Shown: in pieces, positions 1 through 6,714 of the stretch
Layout of the letters: every line of letters starts with the position of its first letter
Numbering within the stretch: position 1 is the stretch's first letter
NCBI GenBank assembly: GCA_007133115.1
Contig: SLNI01000090.1
Coordinates: 1 to 12,155 of the forward strand
DNA: 12,155 bases
Direction: 5' to 3'
Origin: Thioalkalivibrio sp.
GTDB taxonomy: Bacteria > Pseudomonadota > Gammaproteobacteria > Ectothiorhodospirales > Ectothiorhodospiraceae
Position numbers and translations under genes: made by a program
The notes under the pieces: model-generated
Seen by the model: the letters and a program-made list of their open reading frames with translations, nothing else
The model's database searches: none
What the model was told of the DNA's origin: nothing

Positions 1-1152
1 CCATTCCGGGGTGCGGTCCTTGAGCTCAAGGTTCCACCACTGCACCAGGCCATGGGAGTAGAGCTCGTTGAAGGTCGGCTTGGCAGTTGGGCCTTGAGGT
101 GCGGGCTCCGCTGTCGCGCCCTCCACCGATTCTCCTTCCAGATTCGCGGTCGCCCCGGCATCCGTGGCGGTAGGCTCCGCGGATTCGAGCATGGTCTCGA
201 GGTCCACCGTCTGGCCCGCGATAAAGCGGTTTTCGCCGTCGACGAAGTCGCCGATGAAGGGCTTGTGCCACAGACCTTCCACCAGGATCACGTGGGCCAG
301 CGCCAGCGCCAGCGCGGAGTCGGTTCCAGGCTTGAGCGGCAGCCACTCGTCGGCTTTCTGCGCACTGGAGGAGAAGCGCGGGTCGACGATCGCAACCTTG
401 GCGTGGTCGAGCATGTTGCCCCATTCGCGCGTCGCAAAGGACACCTGGCGGTTAGCGGCAATCGGGTCGGCGCCAAACGATAGCTGATATCGGCTGTTCT
501 TGATGTCGTACTGGCGGTAACCGAAGTTGCCTTCCATGAAGTAGGGACCGAACTTGTCGGCCTCGGCACAGATGGCCGAGTGGGTGATGGCGTTCGGCGA
601 GCCGATGATGCGGGTGATATTGGACAGCATTACGCCACTCATGAACCCGTAGCGGCCGCGGGTGGTCATGTACTTGTGGGGTTCACCTTTTTCGCGCAAT
701 TCCAGGAGTTTCTCGGCGAAGGTGTCCATCGCCTCTTCCCAGGTGATGCGCACGAAGCCTGGATCCTCGCCGCGACCCTTCTTCGGATTGGTCCGCTTCA
801 TCGGGTAGCGCACGCGGTCCGGATCATACAGTTCGGTCAGCGCCATGCTCTGGCGCACGCAGCCGGACTTTCCGGTGATCTTGGAGTGTTGGTTGCCGCG
901 CACGTGGAACACGCGACCGTCCTGCACGTAGGCTTCTTTCATGCACCAGGTGGTGCAGCCCTGACAGACCGTCGGAACCCACTTTCCTGAACCCGGGATC
1001 GGGATCGGGTCTGCGGCATGAGCGAGCCCGGCGCGAACCAGACCCTGAGTGATCGGATTGAGCTGGAAGGCGGTGACAACGCCCAGCGCCCCCGTTCCTG
1101 CCAGGAAGGCCCGGCGGCTGACTTTGGTGTCGAATAACGATGGCATGCGCAT
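1..1152 (-). CDS. Tat-exported molybdopterin oxidoreductase catalytic subunit (ArrA/ArxA/TtrA/PsrA-like), N-terminal part
   Basis: Partial gene: 384 residues are present and the frame is open at the left edge; family members usually exceed 800. Residues 12-18 (SRRAFLA) are a twin-arginine motif, followed by a hydrophobic stretch and an AHA-A cleavage site near 46, so the folded enzyme should act in the periplasm. Cys63, 66, 70 and 98 (C-x2-C-x3-C-x27-C) fit the 4Fe-4S site of the DMSO-reductase superfamily. Cys195 in SAICAEAD sits where this branch has the cysteine molybdenum ligand. WWNLELKDRTPEW at 372-384 is also typical. Residues about 323-359 are a low-complexity Ala/Pro/Thr/Glu-rich insert. 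Reaction inferred only as anaerobic oxyanion or sulfur-compound reduction, or arsenite oxidation; the substrate cannot be read here, and B and C subunits would lie off-window. Start is uncertain: in-frame ATGs at 1185, 1152 and 1146; the GAGG near 1158 suits 1146 slightly better than 1152. Confidence 0.85.
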   Translation of the reverse strand, partial: MRMPSLFDTKVSRRAFLAGTGALGVVTAFQLNPITQGLVRAGLAHAADPIPIPGSGKWVPTVCQGCTTWCMKEAYVQDGRVFHVRGNQHSKITGKSGCVRQSMALTELYDPDRVRYPMKRTNPKKGRGEDPGFVRITWEEAMDTFAEKLLELREKGEPHKYMTTRGRYGFMSGVMLSNITRIIGSPNAITHSAICAEADKFGPYFMEGNFGYRQYDIKNSRYQLSFGADPIAANRQVSFATREWGNMLDHAKVAIVDPRFSSSAQKADEWLPLKPGTDSALALALAHVILVEGLWHKPFIGDFVDGENRFIAGQTVDLETMLESAEPTATDAGATANLEGESVEGATAEPAPQGPTAKPTFNELYSHGLVQWWNLELKDRTPEW

Positions 1153-1211
1153 GGTCCTCGCTTCTGCGTCGATGGTGCCTGCCATTGCGCTCTTCGGCCT
1201 TCTTGATAATG

Positions 1212-1225
1212 TTGATTTATGTCAA
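1212..1225 (-). promoter_or_regulatory. FNR/Anr-type box, proximal
   Basis: On the minus strand TTGACATAAATCAA matches TTGAT-N4-ATCAA with one mismatch. If bound as a class II activator (centre at -41.5), transcription would start near 1177 and the ATG at 1152 would follow a 25-nt leader. It also contains a perfect -35-like TTGACA, and CATTAT (1211-1206) follows closely. FNR, Anr or DNR family proteins could bind; the sequence cannot tell which. Confidence 0.55.
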
Positions 1226-1261
1226 GGAAATTGGGGACTCCAAAAAAAAGGGGTCGGGAAT

Positions 1262-1275
1262 TTGATCTGAATCAA
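1262..1275 (-). promoter_or_regulatory. FNR/Anr-type box, distal (perfect match)
   Basis: TTGATCTGAATCAA on the plus strand (TTGATTCAGATCAA on the minus) is a perfect TTGAT-N4-ATCAA palindrome. Its centre lies 50 bp, about five helical turns, upstream of the proximal box. It lies 110 bp upstream of the molybdoenzyme start at 1152. No plus-strand gene begins nearby, so the molybdoenzyme gene is the natural target. If CATTAT at 1211-1206 is the -10, this site sits near -70, a class I position. Confidence 0.65.
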
Positions 1276-1421
1276 GAAAAGCCGCAGTTAAACGAAAATA
1301 TTACTAATTAATGGTTCTCCGATAGGCATAAGCAACTATTTTTTAGACTTTTTTCTATAGGGGCGCATTGAATTTTTTGATGGCCTACAGGAGGCGCGTC
1401 CGGCCGGGTCCGGAGCCCGCA
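1276..1421. other. AT-rich intergenic stretch without a gene
   Basis: Between the molybdoenzyme promoter and the 3' end of the polyamine operon lies a strikingly AT-rich block (about 1285-1380) in otherwise GC-rich DNA. It has several A and T tracts, such as the T runs at 1339-1344 and 1350-1355 and another near 1374. I see no reading frame with family features, no tRNA-like fold and no repeat unit. It may be curved or UP-element-like DNA that assists the FNR-type promoter, which is inference. Confidence 0.4.
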
Positions 1422-1484
1422 GAGGCGGATCCGCCTCCGTCATCCGGGTTCATGCGCGGAAGCATGCCGGCGGCGCTGCGCCGC
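1422..1484 (-). terminator. Cluster of hairpins downstream of potI, without a U tract
   Basis: Just beyond the potI stop lie three dyads: GCGGCGC/GCGCCGC around one base at 1470-1484, CATGC/GCATG at 1451-1466, and the perfect 16-bp palindrome GAGGCGGATCCGCCTC at 1422-1437. None is followed by a U run in the minus-strand transcript, so this is not a classic intrinsic terminator. It could protect the 3' end of the mRNA or accompany Rho-dependent termination. Confidence 0.35.
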
Positions 1485-1492
1485 TACCGATG

Positions 1493-2305
1493 TCAGCTTT
1501 GACTGTGACGGCTTTGCCGGTGCAACAGCCATCCGGCGATGACGACACCGGTGCTGACGACCACCACGATGATGGTGGCCAGCGCGTTGACCTGTGGGCT
1601 CACACCCATGCGAACGCTGGAGTAGATGACCATCGGCAACGTGGTGGCACCCGGTCCCGAGACAAAACTCGCGATGACCAGGTCGTCCATCGAAAGCGTG
1701 AACCCCAGCAGCCATCCGGCGACCAGCGCGGGCGAGATGATCGGCAGAATGATCACCAGGAAGACTTTCCAGGGGCGCGCGCCAAGATCCATGGCGGCCT
1801 CTTCGAGACTGCCGTCGAGCTGCGACAGCCGGGACTGAACCACGACAGCCACGAACGCCGTGGTGAAGGTGATGTGCGCGATGGTGATGGTCGTCATCCC
1901 GCGCCCGGCGGGCCACCCCACCATTTGTTCCAGGGTCACGAACATCAGCAGGGCCGAGAGCCCGAGGATCACCTCGGGCATGACCAGCGGTGCCGCGACC
2001 ATCCCGGCGAAGAGCATGCGCGTCCGGAAGCGCGCGAAGCGCACCAGTGTCAGGGCCGCGAGTGTTCCCAGCACCACCGCGAACGTCGCGTTCATCGCCG
2101 CGATACGCACGGACAGCCAGAGCGCCGCGAGGATCTGTTCGTTGCGCAGCAGTTCGCCGTACCAGCGGGTGGAAAAGCCGCCCCAGACCGTGACCAGGCG
2201 TGAATCGTTGAAGGAATAGACGATCAGCGTGACGATGGGCAGGTACAGGAACGCATAGCCGAACGCGAGCGCGGTAAACAGCCAGAACGGTCGGCGGCCC
2301 GTCAT
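1493..2305 (-). CDS. potI: Putrescine/polyamine ABC transporter, inner-membrane permease PotI
   Basis: A 270-residue permease that aligns over its full length with E. coli PotI, including YSFNDSRLVTVWGGFSTRWYGELL near residues 30-53 (recognised as a family block) and SGPGATTLPM towards the C-terminus. The EAA loop that docks on the ATPase is at about 168-188 (EEAAMDLGARPWK). About six hydrophobic membrane spans are visible. With PotH it forms the channel through which PotG-driven import of putrescine or spermidine occurs. The ATG overlaps the potH stop by 4 bp (ATGA), indicating translational coupling. It is the last gene of the operon. Family assignment is firm; which polyamine it carries is not shown by this subunit. 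Confidence 0.95.
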   Translation of the reverse strand: MTGRRPFWLFTALAFGYAFLYLPIVTLIVYSFNDSRLVTVWGGFSTRWYGELLRNEQILAALWLSVRIAAMNATFAVVLGTLAALTLVRFARFRTRMLFAGMVAAPLVMPEVILGLSALLMFVTLEQMVGWPAGRGMTTITIAHITFTTAFVAVVVQSRLSQLDGSLEEAAMDLGARPWKVFLVIILPIISPALVAGWLLGFTLSMDDLVIASFVSGPGATTLPMVIYSSVRMGVSPQVNALATIIVVVVSTGVVIAGWLLHRQSRHSQS

Positions 2306-3276
2306 CGCGTGGGCTCCGTGGTCTCACGTTCCTCGACCCGCTGGAACAACAGCAGCGGCACCAGAATGACGAGTAGCATCGCGATCGCAACGGCGGAGGC
2401 GACCGGCCAGTCGCGATTGGAGAAGAACTCGGTCCAGAGCACCTTGCCGATCATCAGTGAATCCGGTCCACCCAGAAGGTCGGGGATCACGAACTCGCCC
2501 ACGGCCGGGATGAATACCAGGAGCGAGCCGGCGATGACGCCGGGCAGCGACAGGGGCAGGGTGACCGTGAGGAAAGACTTCCAGGGCGGTGCACCCAGAT
2601 CGGCGGCGGCTTCCAGCAAGGTGAGATCCATGCGCACCAGCGTGGCGTACAGCGGCAGGATCATGAACGGAAGATAGGAATAGACGATGCCGAGATACAC
2701 GGCAAAATTGGAGTGCAGCAGCACCAGCGGCTGGTCGATCAAACCCAGGGAAAGCAGCAGGTGATTGATCAGTCCGTTGGCCTGCAGCAAACCGATCCAG
2801 GCGTAGACACGGATCAGGAAGCTGGTCCAGAAGGGCAGGATCACCAGCATCAGCAGCACGATGCGCCAGCCGGAGGGCGCGCGTGCAATGGCATAGGCCA
2901 TCGGGTAACCGATCAGCAGGCACAGCACCGTCGAGACTGCGGCGATTTTGAGTGAATTCAGGTACGCCGCCATGTACAGCGGGTCCTGCCAGAGGAAGGC
3001 ATAGTTCCCCAGGTGAAGGCTCAGCGAGAGGGTGCGTTGATCCACCCATTGCAGCATCGGTGTGTAGGGCGGACTGGCCAGAGCCATCTCGGAAAAGCTG
3101 ATCTTCAACACGATGAGGATCGGCAACAACAGGAACAGCAGCAGCCAGGCATAGGGCAACGCGATGACCAGCGTGCGTCCGAGTCGCCCCTGCGCGAGGC
3201 TTTTCACACCGTGATCGATCCGGCGCCTGAGGCTGGCCCGTCCGGAGGTCAGGACCGGCTCGCGTGCGGCGGTCAT
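2302..3276 (-). CDS. potH: Putrescine/polyamine ABC transporter, inner-membrane permease PotH
   Basis: A 324-residue permease of the PotB/PotH type. The N-terminal 35 residues are basic and cytoplasmic. Membrane spans follow, starting near residue 36, with a periplasmic loop at about 66-100 (QWVDQRTLSLSLHLGNY). The family block LPFWTSFLIRVYAW is at 147-160, and the EAA loop at about 222-241 (EAAADLGAPPWKSF) contacts the ATPase. FIPAVGEFVIPDLLGG and the C-terminal span complete the family pattern. It pairs with PotI as the translocation pore. The start codon overlaps the potG stop by 4 bp and its stop overlaps the potI start, so G, H and I are almost certainly co-translated. Confidence 0.95.
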   Translation of the reverse strand: MTAAREPVLTSGRASLRRRIDHGVKSLAQGRLGRTLVIALPYAWLLLFLLLPILIVLKISFSEMALASPPYTPMLQWVDQRTLSLSLHLGNYAFLWQDPLYMAAYLNSLKIAAVSTVLCLLIGYPMAYAIARAPSGWRIVLLMLVILPFWTSFLIRVYAWIGLLQANGLINHLLLSLGLIDQPLVLLHSNFAVYLGIVYSYLPFMILPLYATLVRMDLTLLEAAADLGAPPWKSFLTVTLPLSLPGVIAGSLLVFIPAVGEFVIPDLLGGPDSLMIGKVLWTEFFSNRDWPVASAVAIAMLLVILVPLLLFQRVEERETTEPTR

Positions 3277-4418
3277 GCCGGAAGCACCACCCCGGAGTCC
3301 GTGTCCCAGCCCAGGCAGACGACGTCGTCCCAGGTCAGCGGCCCCAAGGTTTGGCGCCCGCGGTTGGTGACCTGTACCTGCACGGTCAGTCCCCCCTCGG
3401 TCCCCACGTGGTAGATCGATACATCGCCCAGGTAGCCGATCTCGCGGACGGTTCCGCGAATCCAGTTGACGTCCTCCTGTGGGGGCTCATCCAGCAGACG
3501 GATCTTTTCCGGGCGCAGGGCCACCGTCACCGGGGTGCCGATCGCGAGCGGCTGGGCGTGGTGCATCACGATGTCGCTGGGTGCGCCCTCGGTCTGGATG
3601 GTGACCCGGTCTCCGTCGGTACTGGCAACCCGTCCATCGAACAGATTGGCGGCGCCGATGAATTCCGCGACGAAGCGGTTTCCGGGGTATTCGTAGACCT
3701 CGGATGGCGTGCCGACCTGAAGGATGCGCCCGGCATCCATCACCGCGAGGCGCGTGGACATGGTCATCGCCTCTTCCTGGTCGTGGGTCACCATGATGAA
3801 GGTGGTACCCACCCGTTCCTGGATGTTCACCAATTCGAACTGGGTGCTTTCCCTCAGCTTTCGATCCAGTGCACCGAGGGGCTCGTCAAGCAGCAGGAGT
3901 TTGGGCTGTTTGGCCAGCGAGCGTGCCAGCGCCACGCGCTGGCGCTGGCCTCCGGAAAGTTGATCCGGCTTGCGGCGGGAGAATCCGGTCATGCGCACGA
4001 GTTCGAGCATTTCCTCGACTCGGGTGCGAATCTCCTGGCGCGACAGATGTTCCTGACGCAGCCCGAACGCCACGTTCTGTTCCACGGTCATGTGCGGGAA
4101 CAGCGCGTAGGACTGGAACATCATGTTGACCGGCCGCTCAAAAGGGGGCAGGTCCGTGATGTCTTCGTCCTCGATCAGGATATGGCCCTGGGTGCATCGT
4201 TCGAGGCCCGCGAGCATGCGCAACAGGGTGCTCTTGCCGCACCCGGAGGCGCCCAGCAGCGAGAAGAATTCGCCACGGAAGATCTTCAGCGACACGTCGT
4301 CGACGGCATAGGTGGCGCCGTCGAAGACCTTGGTGGCGCCGCGAATCTCCAGGAACGGCCGGGCATCCGGATCTTGCCAGGATTCCAGGCTTGCGGGGTC
4401 ACGCCGAGGTTGAGGCAT
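3273..4418 (-). CDS. potG: Polyamine ABC transporter ATP-binding protein PotG
   Basis: A 381-residue importer ATPase that powers polyamine uptake from the cytoplasmic face of PotHI. The Walker A motif is at 56-64 (GASGCGKST), the Q-loop glutamine at 102 (FQSYALFPHMT), the signature at 154-160 (LSGGQRQ), Walker B at 174-179 (LLLLDE) and the switch histidine at 212 (VTHDQEEAM). The C-terminal part (about 290-365) is a TOBE-type regulatory domain, as in PotA/PotG. The N-terminal 20 residues before the ABC fold match the longer PotG type rather than a minimal ATPase. The ribosome site before 4418 is weak. The gene follows potF after 110 bp that contain a strong hairpin. Confidence 0.95.
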   Translation of the reverse strand: MPQPRRDPASLESWQDPDARPFLEIRGATKVFDGATYAVDDVSLKIFRGEFFSLLGASGCGKSTLLRMLAGLERCTQGHILIEDEDITDLPPFERPVNMMFQSYALFPHMTVEQNVAFGLRQEHLSRQEIRTRVEEMLELVRMTGFSRRKPDQLSGGQRQRVALARSLAKQPKLLLLDEPLGALDRKLRESTQFELVNIQERVGTTFIMVTHDQEEAMTMSTRLAVMDAGRILQVGTPSEVYEYPGNRFVAEFIGAANLFDGRVASTDGDRVTIQTEGAPSDIVMHHAQPLAIGTPVTVALRPEKIRLLDEPPQEDVNWIRGTVREIGYLGDVSIYHVGTEGGLTVQVQVTNRGRQTLGPLTWDDVVCLGWDTDSGVVLPA

Positions 4419-4474
4419 GCGCTGGACTCAGGTGCAGGGAAAGAGGCGTTGGCCGGAACGGACGCTGCGGAACG

Positions 4475-4514
4475 CCCTCGCGGTTCAGCGGCACCGGGGC
4501 CGTGACCGCGAGGG
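4475..4514 (-). other. Intercistronic hairpin between potF and potG
   Basis: CCCTCGCGGT (4475-4484) and ACCGCGAGGG (4505-4514) form a perfect 10-bp stem, and the 20-base loop holds a further CGGC/GCCG pairing. It starts 15 bases after the potF stop. No U run follows on the minus strand, so it is unlikely to terminate transcription fully. Such structures after binding-protein genes commonly protect the upstream mRNA, giving more binding protein than transporter; that role here is inference. Confidence 0.6.
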
Positions 4515-4528
4515 TATCGCGTCGGGTC

Positions 4529-5629
4529 TCAGCGTCCCGTCTTGATCTGGGTCCAGGCGCGTACGCGTGTGCGCTGCACGTCGTCGGGGAGCGGGTCGAG
4601 CGTGACCAGGCGTTCCCGCAGCGCGTCGGTTGGATAGACGCCGGGATCATTGCGGATCTCCGCATTGACGAGCTTCGTGGCGTCGCGGTTCGCGTTCGCA
4701 TACGCGACTTCATCCGTGATTTCGGCAATGTTTTCCGGAACCATGAGGAAATCGATGAACGCGTGCGCCTGCGCCGGGTGCGGTGCGTCGGCCGGAATCG
4801 CCATCAGGTCGACCCAGAGCACCGCGCCTTCCTGCGGGATTGCGTAGGCGACTTCCACGCCGCGCCCCACCTCTTCGGCACGATCCCGCGCCTGGATCAC
4901 GTCGCCGGAATATCCGTGCGCAACGCAGATGTCACCGTTGGCCAGATCGTTGATGTACTTGGACGCGTGAAAATAACGGATGAACGGTCGCACGCTCATG
5001 AACAGGTCGGTTGCCGCCTGGAGGGCATCCGGATCGGTCGTGTTCGGGTCGATCCCGAGATAAAGCAGTGCCGCCGCCAGAGCTTCCCCTTCGTCATCCA
5101 GAACGGCAATCCCGCACGCGGCCAGGGACTCCGCGATCTCCGGATCGAAGAGCAGAGACCAGGTGTCCAGTTCGACTTCGTCGCCCAGAATCCCGGTAAC
5201 CGCTTCGACGTTGTAGCCGATGCCAGTCGTGCCCCACATGTAGGGAACCGTGTGCCGATTACCCGGATCTACCGACTGCAGTTTCTGCATCAGGATCGGG
5301 TCGAGGTGGTGGTGGTGCGGCAGTTGGGCGAGATCCAGGGGAAGGTAGAGTCCTGCCTCGATATGCCGTTCCGCGAAGGGGTGGGCCGTCGGGAAGATCA
5401 CGTCGTACCCGCTGCGTCCCGCCAGAAGCTTGGCCTCGAGGATTTCGTTGGCGTCGTAGACGTCATACACGACCTTGATTCCGGTCTGCTCCTCGAAGCG
5501 CTCGATCACCGCACCGGAAATGTAATCCGACCAGTTGTAGACATGCACCACCGGTTGTTCCGCCGGCGAGCAGGCCACCAGCGCAAGTAGGGCGGTTGCG
5601 CCCACAATTTTCCGGATGTCTATCATCAT
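4529..5629 (-). CDS. potF: Periplasmic putrescine/polyamine-binding protein PotF, probable lipoprotein
   Basis: A 366-residue solute receptor that delivers polyamine to PotHI. It aligns with E. coli PotF with a constant offset of four residues from VYNWSDYI (30-37) to the C-terminal RTRVRAWTQIKTG. Residues corresponding to E. coli Trp37, Asp39, Asp247, Asp278 and Tyr314 are kept (Trp33, Asp35, Asp243, Asp274, Tyr310). E. coli Trp244 is Tyr240 here, and Phe276 is Trp272. Instead of a plain Sec signal, the N-terminus ends in LLALVAC-S, a lipobox with Cys20 as the lipid-anchor site. The frame extends upstream to 5698, but the Met pair at 5629/5626 gives a proper signal peptide and avoids starting inside the probable promoter. 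A G-rich ribosome site precedes it weakly. Confidence 0.93.
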   Translation of the reverse strand: MMIDIRKIVGATALLALVACSPAEQPVVHVYNWSDYISGAVIERFEEQTGIKVVYDVYDANEILEAKLLAGRSGYDVIFPTAHPFAERHIEAGLYLPLDLAQLPHHHHLDPILMQKLQSVDPGNRHTVPYMWGTTGIGYNVEAVTGILGDEVELDTWSLLFDPEIAESLAACGIAVLDDEGEALAAALLYLGIDPNTTDPDALQAATDLFMSVRPFIRYFHASKYINDLANGDICVAHGYSGDVIQARDRAEEVGRGVEVAYAIPQEGAVLWVDLMAIPADAPHPAQAHAFIDFLMVPENIAEITDEVAYANANRDATKLVNAEIRNDPGVYPTDALRERLVTLDPLPDDVQRTRVRAWTQIKTGR

Positions 5630-5669
5630 GAACGAGCCCCCGCGGGAATGTGGGTTAGCTGGAGCGCTG

Positions 5670-5698
5670 ATGTTCGGGTGCCTCGGGGGGGCTGTCAA
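5670..5698 (-). promoter_or_regulatory. Candidate potF promoter
   Basis: On the minus strand a perfect TTGACA (5698-5693) is followed after 17 bp by GAACAT (5675-5670), which matches the -10 consensus at only three of six bases. Transcription would start near 5663, giving a leader of about 34 nt before the Met at 5629. The weak -10 suggests an activator or a different element. Confidence 0.35.
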
Positions 5699-5719
5699 CC
5701 ATTCCAGGGAGTCAATCGA

Positions 5720-6616
5720 ATGACGGCCAACGCAGTATCAAACGACCTGCAACCCGTAGGGTTCATCGGTCTGGGAATCATGGGGGCGCCGATGGTGCGC
5801 AATCTTCTGCATGGCGGTGTCGCGGTGCGGGTCTGGGCGCGGCGGCTCGAGCAGGCGCAGAAGCTGGTCGGCGACGGTGCCGTTGCGGCGGAAAGCCTGG
5901 CGGGACTGGTCGCGGAGGTGCGCGTCGTGTTCCTGAACGTTTCCGACACGCCGGACGTCGAGAACCTGATGCTCGGTGCGGGCGGCATTCTCGAACACGC
6001 CCGTCCGGGCCTGATTGTGGTCGATCACAGCACCATTGACCCGTTGCGCTCGCGTGTCATTGCTGAGCGGGCACGGGAGGCCGGGGTGGGTTTCGTGGAT
6101 GCCCCGGTCTCGGGAGGCGAGCGGGGCGCGATCGATGGGACCCTGACCCTGATGCTGGGTGGTTCCGAAGACGACATCGAGCGGGTCCGCCCGCTGTTGC
6201 AGTTGCTGGGAAAAACCCTGACCCGGGTCGGCGACAGCGGTGCCGGACAGATTGCCAAGGCGTGCAACCAGTTGATCATCGGTGAAGCTCTCGTCGCGAT
6301 CGGTGAGGCCTTTGCGCTCGCAGAGGCGGCCGGAGTCGATCCCGCGCGGGTCCGCGAAGCGCTCCTCGGCGGGTTCGCTGGGTCGAAGGTGCTGGAGATG
6401 CATGGCCAGCGACTGCTCGACGACAACTTCGTCCCCGGATTCATGGCGCACCTGCATGCCAAGGACATGGGTATCGTCGCCGATACCGCCGCTCACCTCG
6501 GCCTGGAATTGACGGGCGTCGAACGCGTACGTGCGGCGTTGTCCAGGGCCCTGGAACACGGGCATGCCTATGACGATTCGACGATTCTGGCGCGCTTTTG
6601 CACCCCCGAGAGCTGA
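5720..6616 (+). CDS. NAD(P)-dependent beta-hydroxyacid dehydrogenase, tartronate semialdehyde reductase (GarR/GlxR) type
   Basis: A 298-residue cytoplasmic oxidoreductase. The Rossmann motif GFIGLGIMGAPM is at 14-25. The substrate-binding block DAPVSGGERGAIDGTL is at 127-142, and the catalytic lysine is Lys180 in GAGQIAKACNQ. The C-terminal helical half includes FVPGFMAHLHAKD, as in GarR. Such enzymes interconvert 2-hydroxy-3-oxopropionate and D-glycerate, or act on 3-hydroxyisobutyrate and related acids. The sequence looks closest to the GarR/GlxR group, but the exact substrate is inference. Arg41-Arg42 after the second strand could favour NADPH. The frame runs upstream to 5648, but ATG 5720 follows AGGGAG at a good distance and matches the family length. 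It is divergent from potF, with no evident functional link. Confidence 0.85.
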   Translation: MTANAVSNDLQPVGFIGLGIMGAPMVRNLLHGGVAVRVWARRLEQAQKLVGDGAVAAESLAGLVAEVRVVFLNVSDTPDVENLMLGAGGILEHARPGLIVVDHSTIDPLRSRVIAERAREAGVGFVDAPVSGGERGAIDGTLTLMLGGSEDDIERVRPLLQLLGKTLTRVGDSGAGQIAKACNQLIIGEALVAIGEAFALAEAAGVDPARVREALLGGFAGSKVLEMHGQRLLDDNFVPGFMAHLHAKDMGIVADTAAHLGLELTGVERVRAALSRALEHGHAYDDSTILARFCTPES

Positions 6617-6697
6617 CACGCAGTTCGTTGCGGGCCTCCCGGTTACGGGGCTGCCCAAAGGAGATATCGCGCCGGGGCTGGATTTCCTTTTAAGTTA

Positions 6698-6706
6698 TGG
6701 TGTAAT
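6698..6706 (+). promoter_or_regulatory. Candidate extended -10 promoter for the OsmC-family gene
   Basis: TGGTGTAAT is an extended -10 (TGn plus a five-of-six -10) in a short AT-rich stretch of otherwise GC-rich DNA. No good -35 precedes it. Transcription would begin near 6713, giving a leader that starts with the two inverted repeats at 6715-6742. Confidence 0.35.
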
Positions 6707-6714
6707 CGAAAGGG

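Noticed and set aside
1..1152. Naming the molybdoenzyme specifically as ArrA, ArxA, TtrA or SoeA
   Set aside because: Only the N-terminal third is visible. SoeA is less likely because a Tat signal is present, but the others cannot be told apart from this part.
1322..1339. ATAG-N10-CTAT dyad resembling an OxyR half-site pair
   Set aside because: OxyR-type motifs use a 7-bp spacing and four half-sites; here the spacing is 10 and the second pair is missing.
1336..1380. T runs considered as the terminator tail of the polyamine operon
   Set aside because: The T runs are on the plus strand, so the minus-strand transcript would have A runs; they cannot serve as its U tract.
3264..4505. Long plus-strand open frame (413 codons) opposite potG
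   Set aside because: It is the antisense shadow of a gene with all ABC ATPase motifs; high GC content produces such open frames, and its translation shows no family features.
4391..5590. Long plus-strand open frame (399 codons) opposite potF
   Set aside because: It is antisense to potF, which matches its family along the full length; the arginine- and histidine-rich translation is typical of a shadow frame.
5630..5698. Upstream start for potF that would add 23 residues
   Set aside because: It would place a charged and proline-rich segment before the signal peptide and begin inside the probable promoter.
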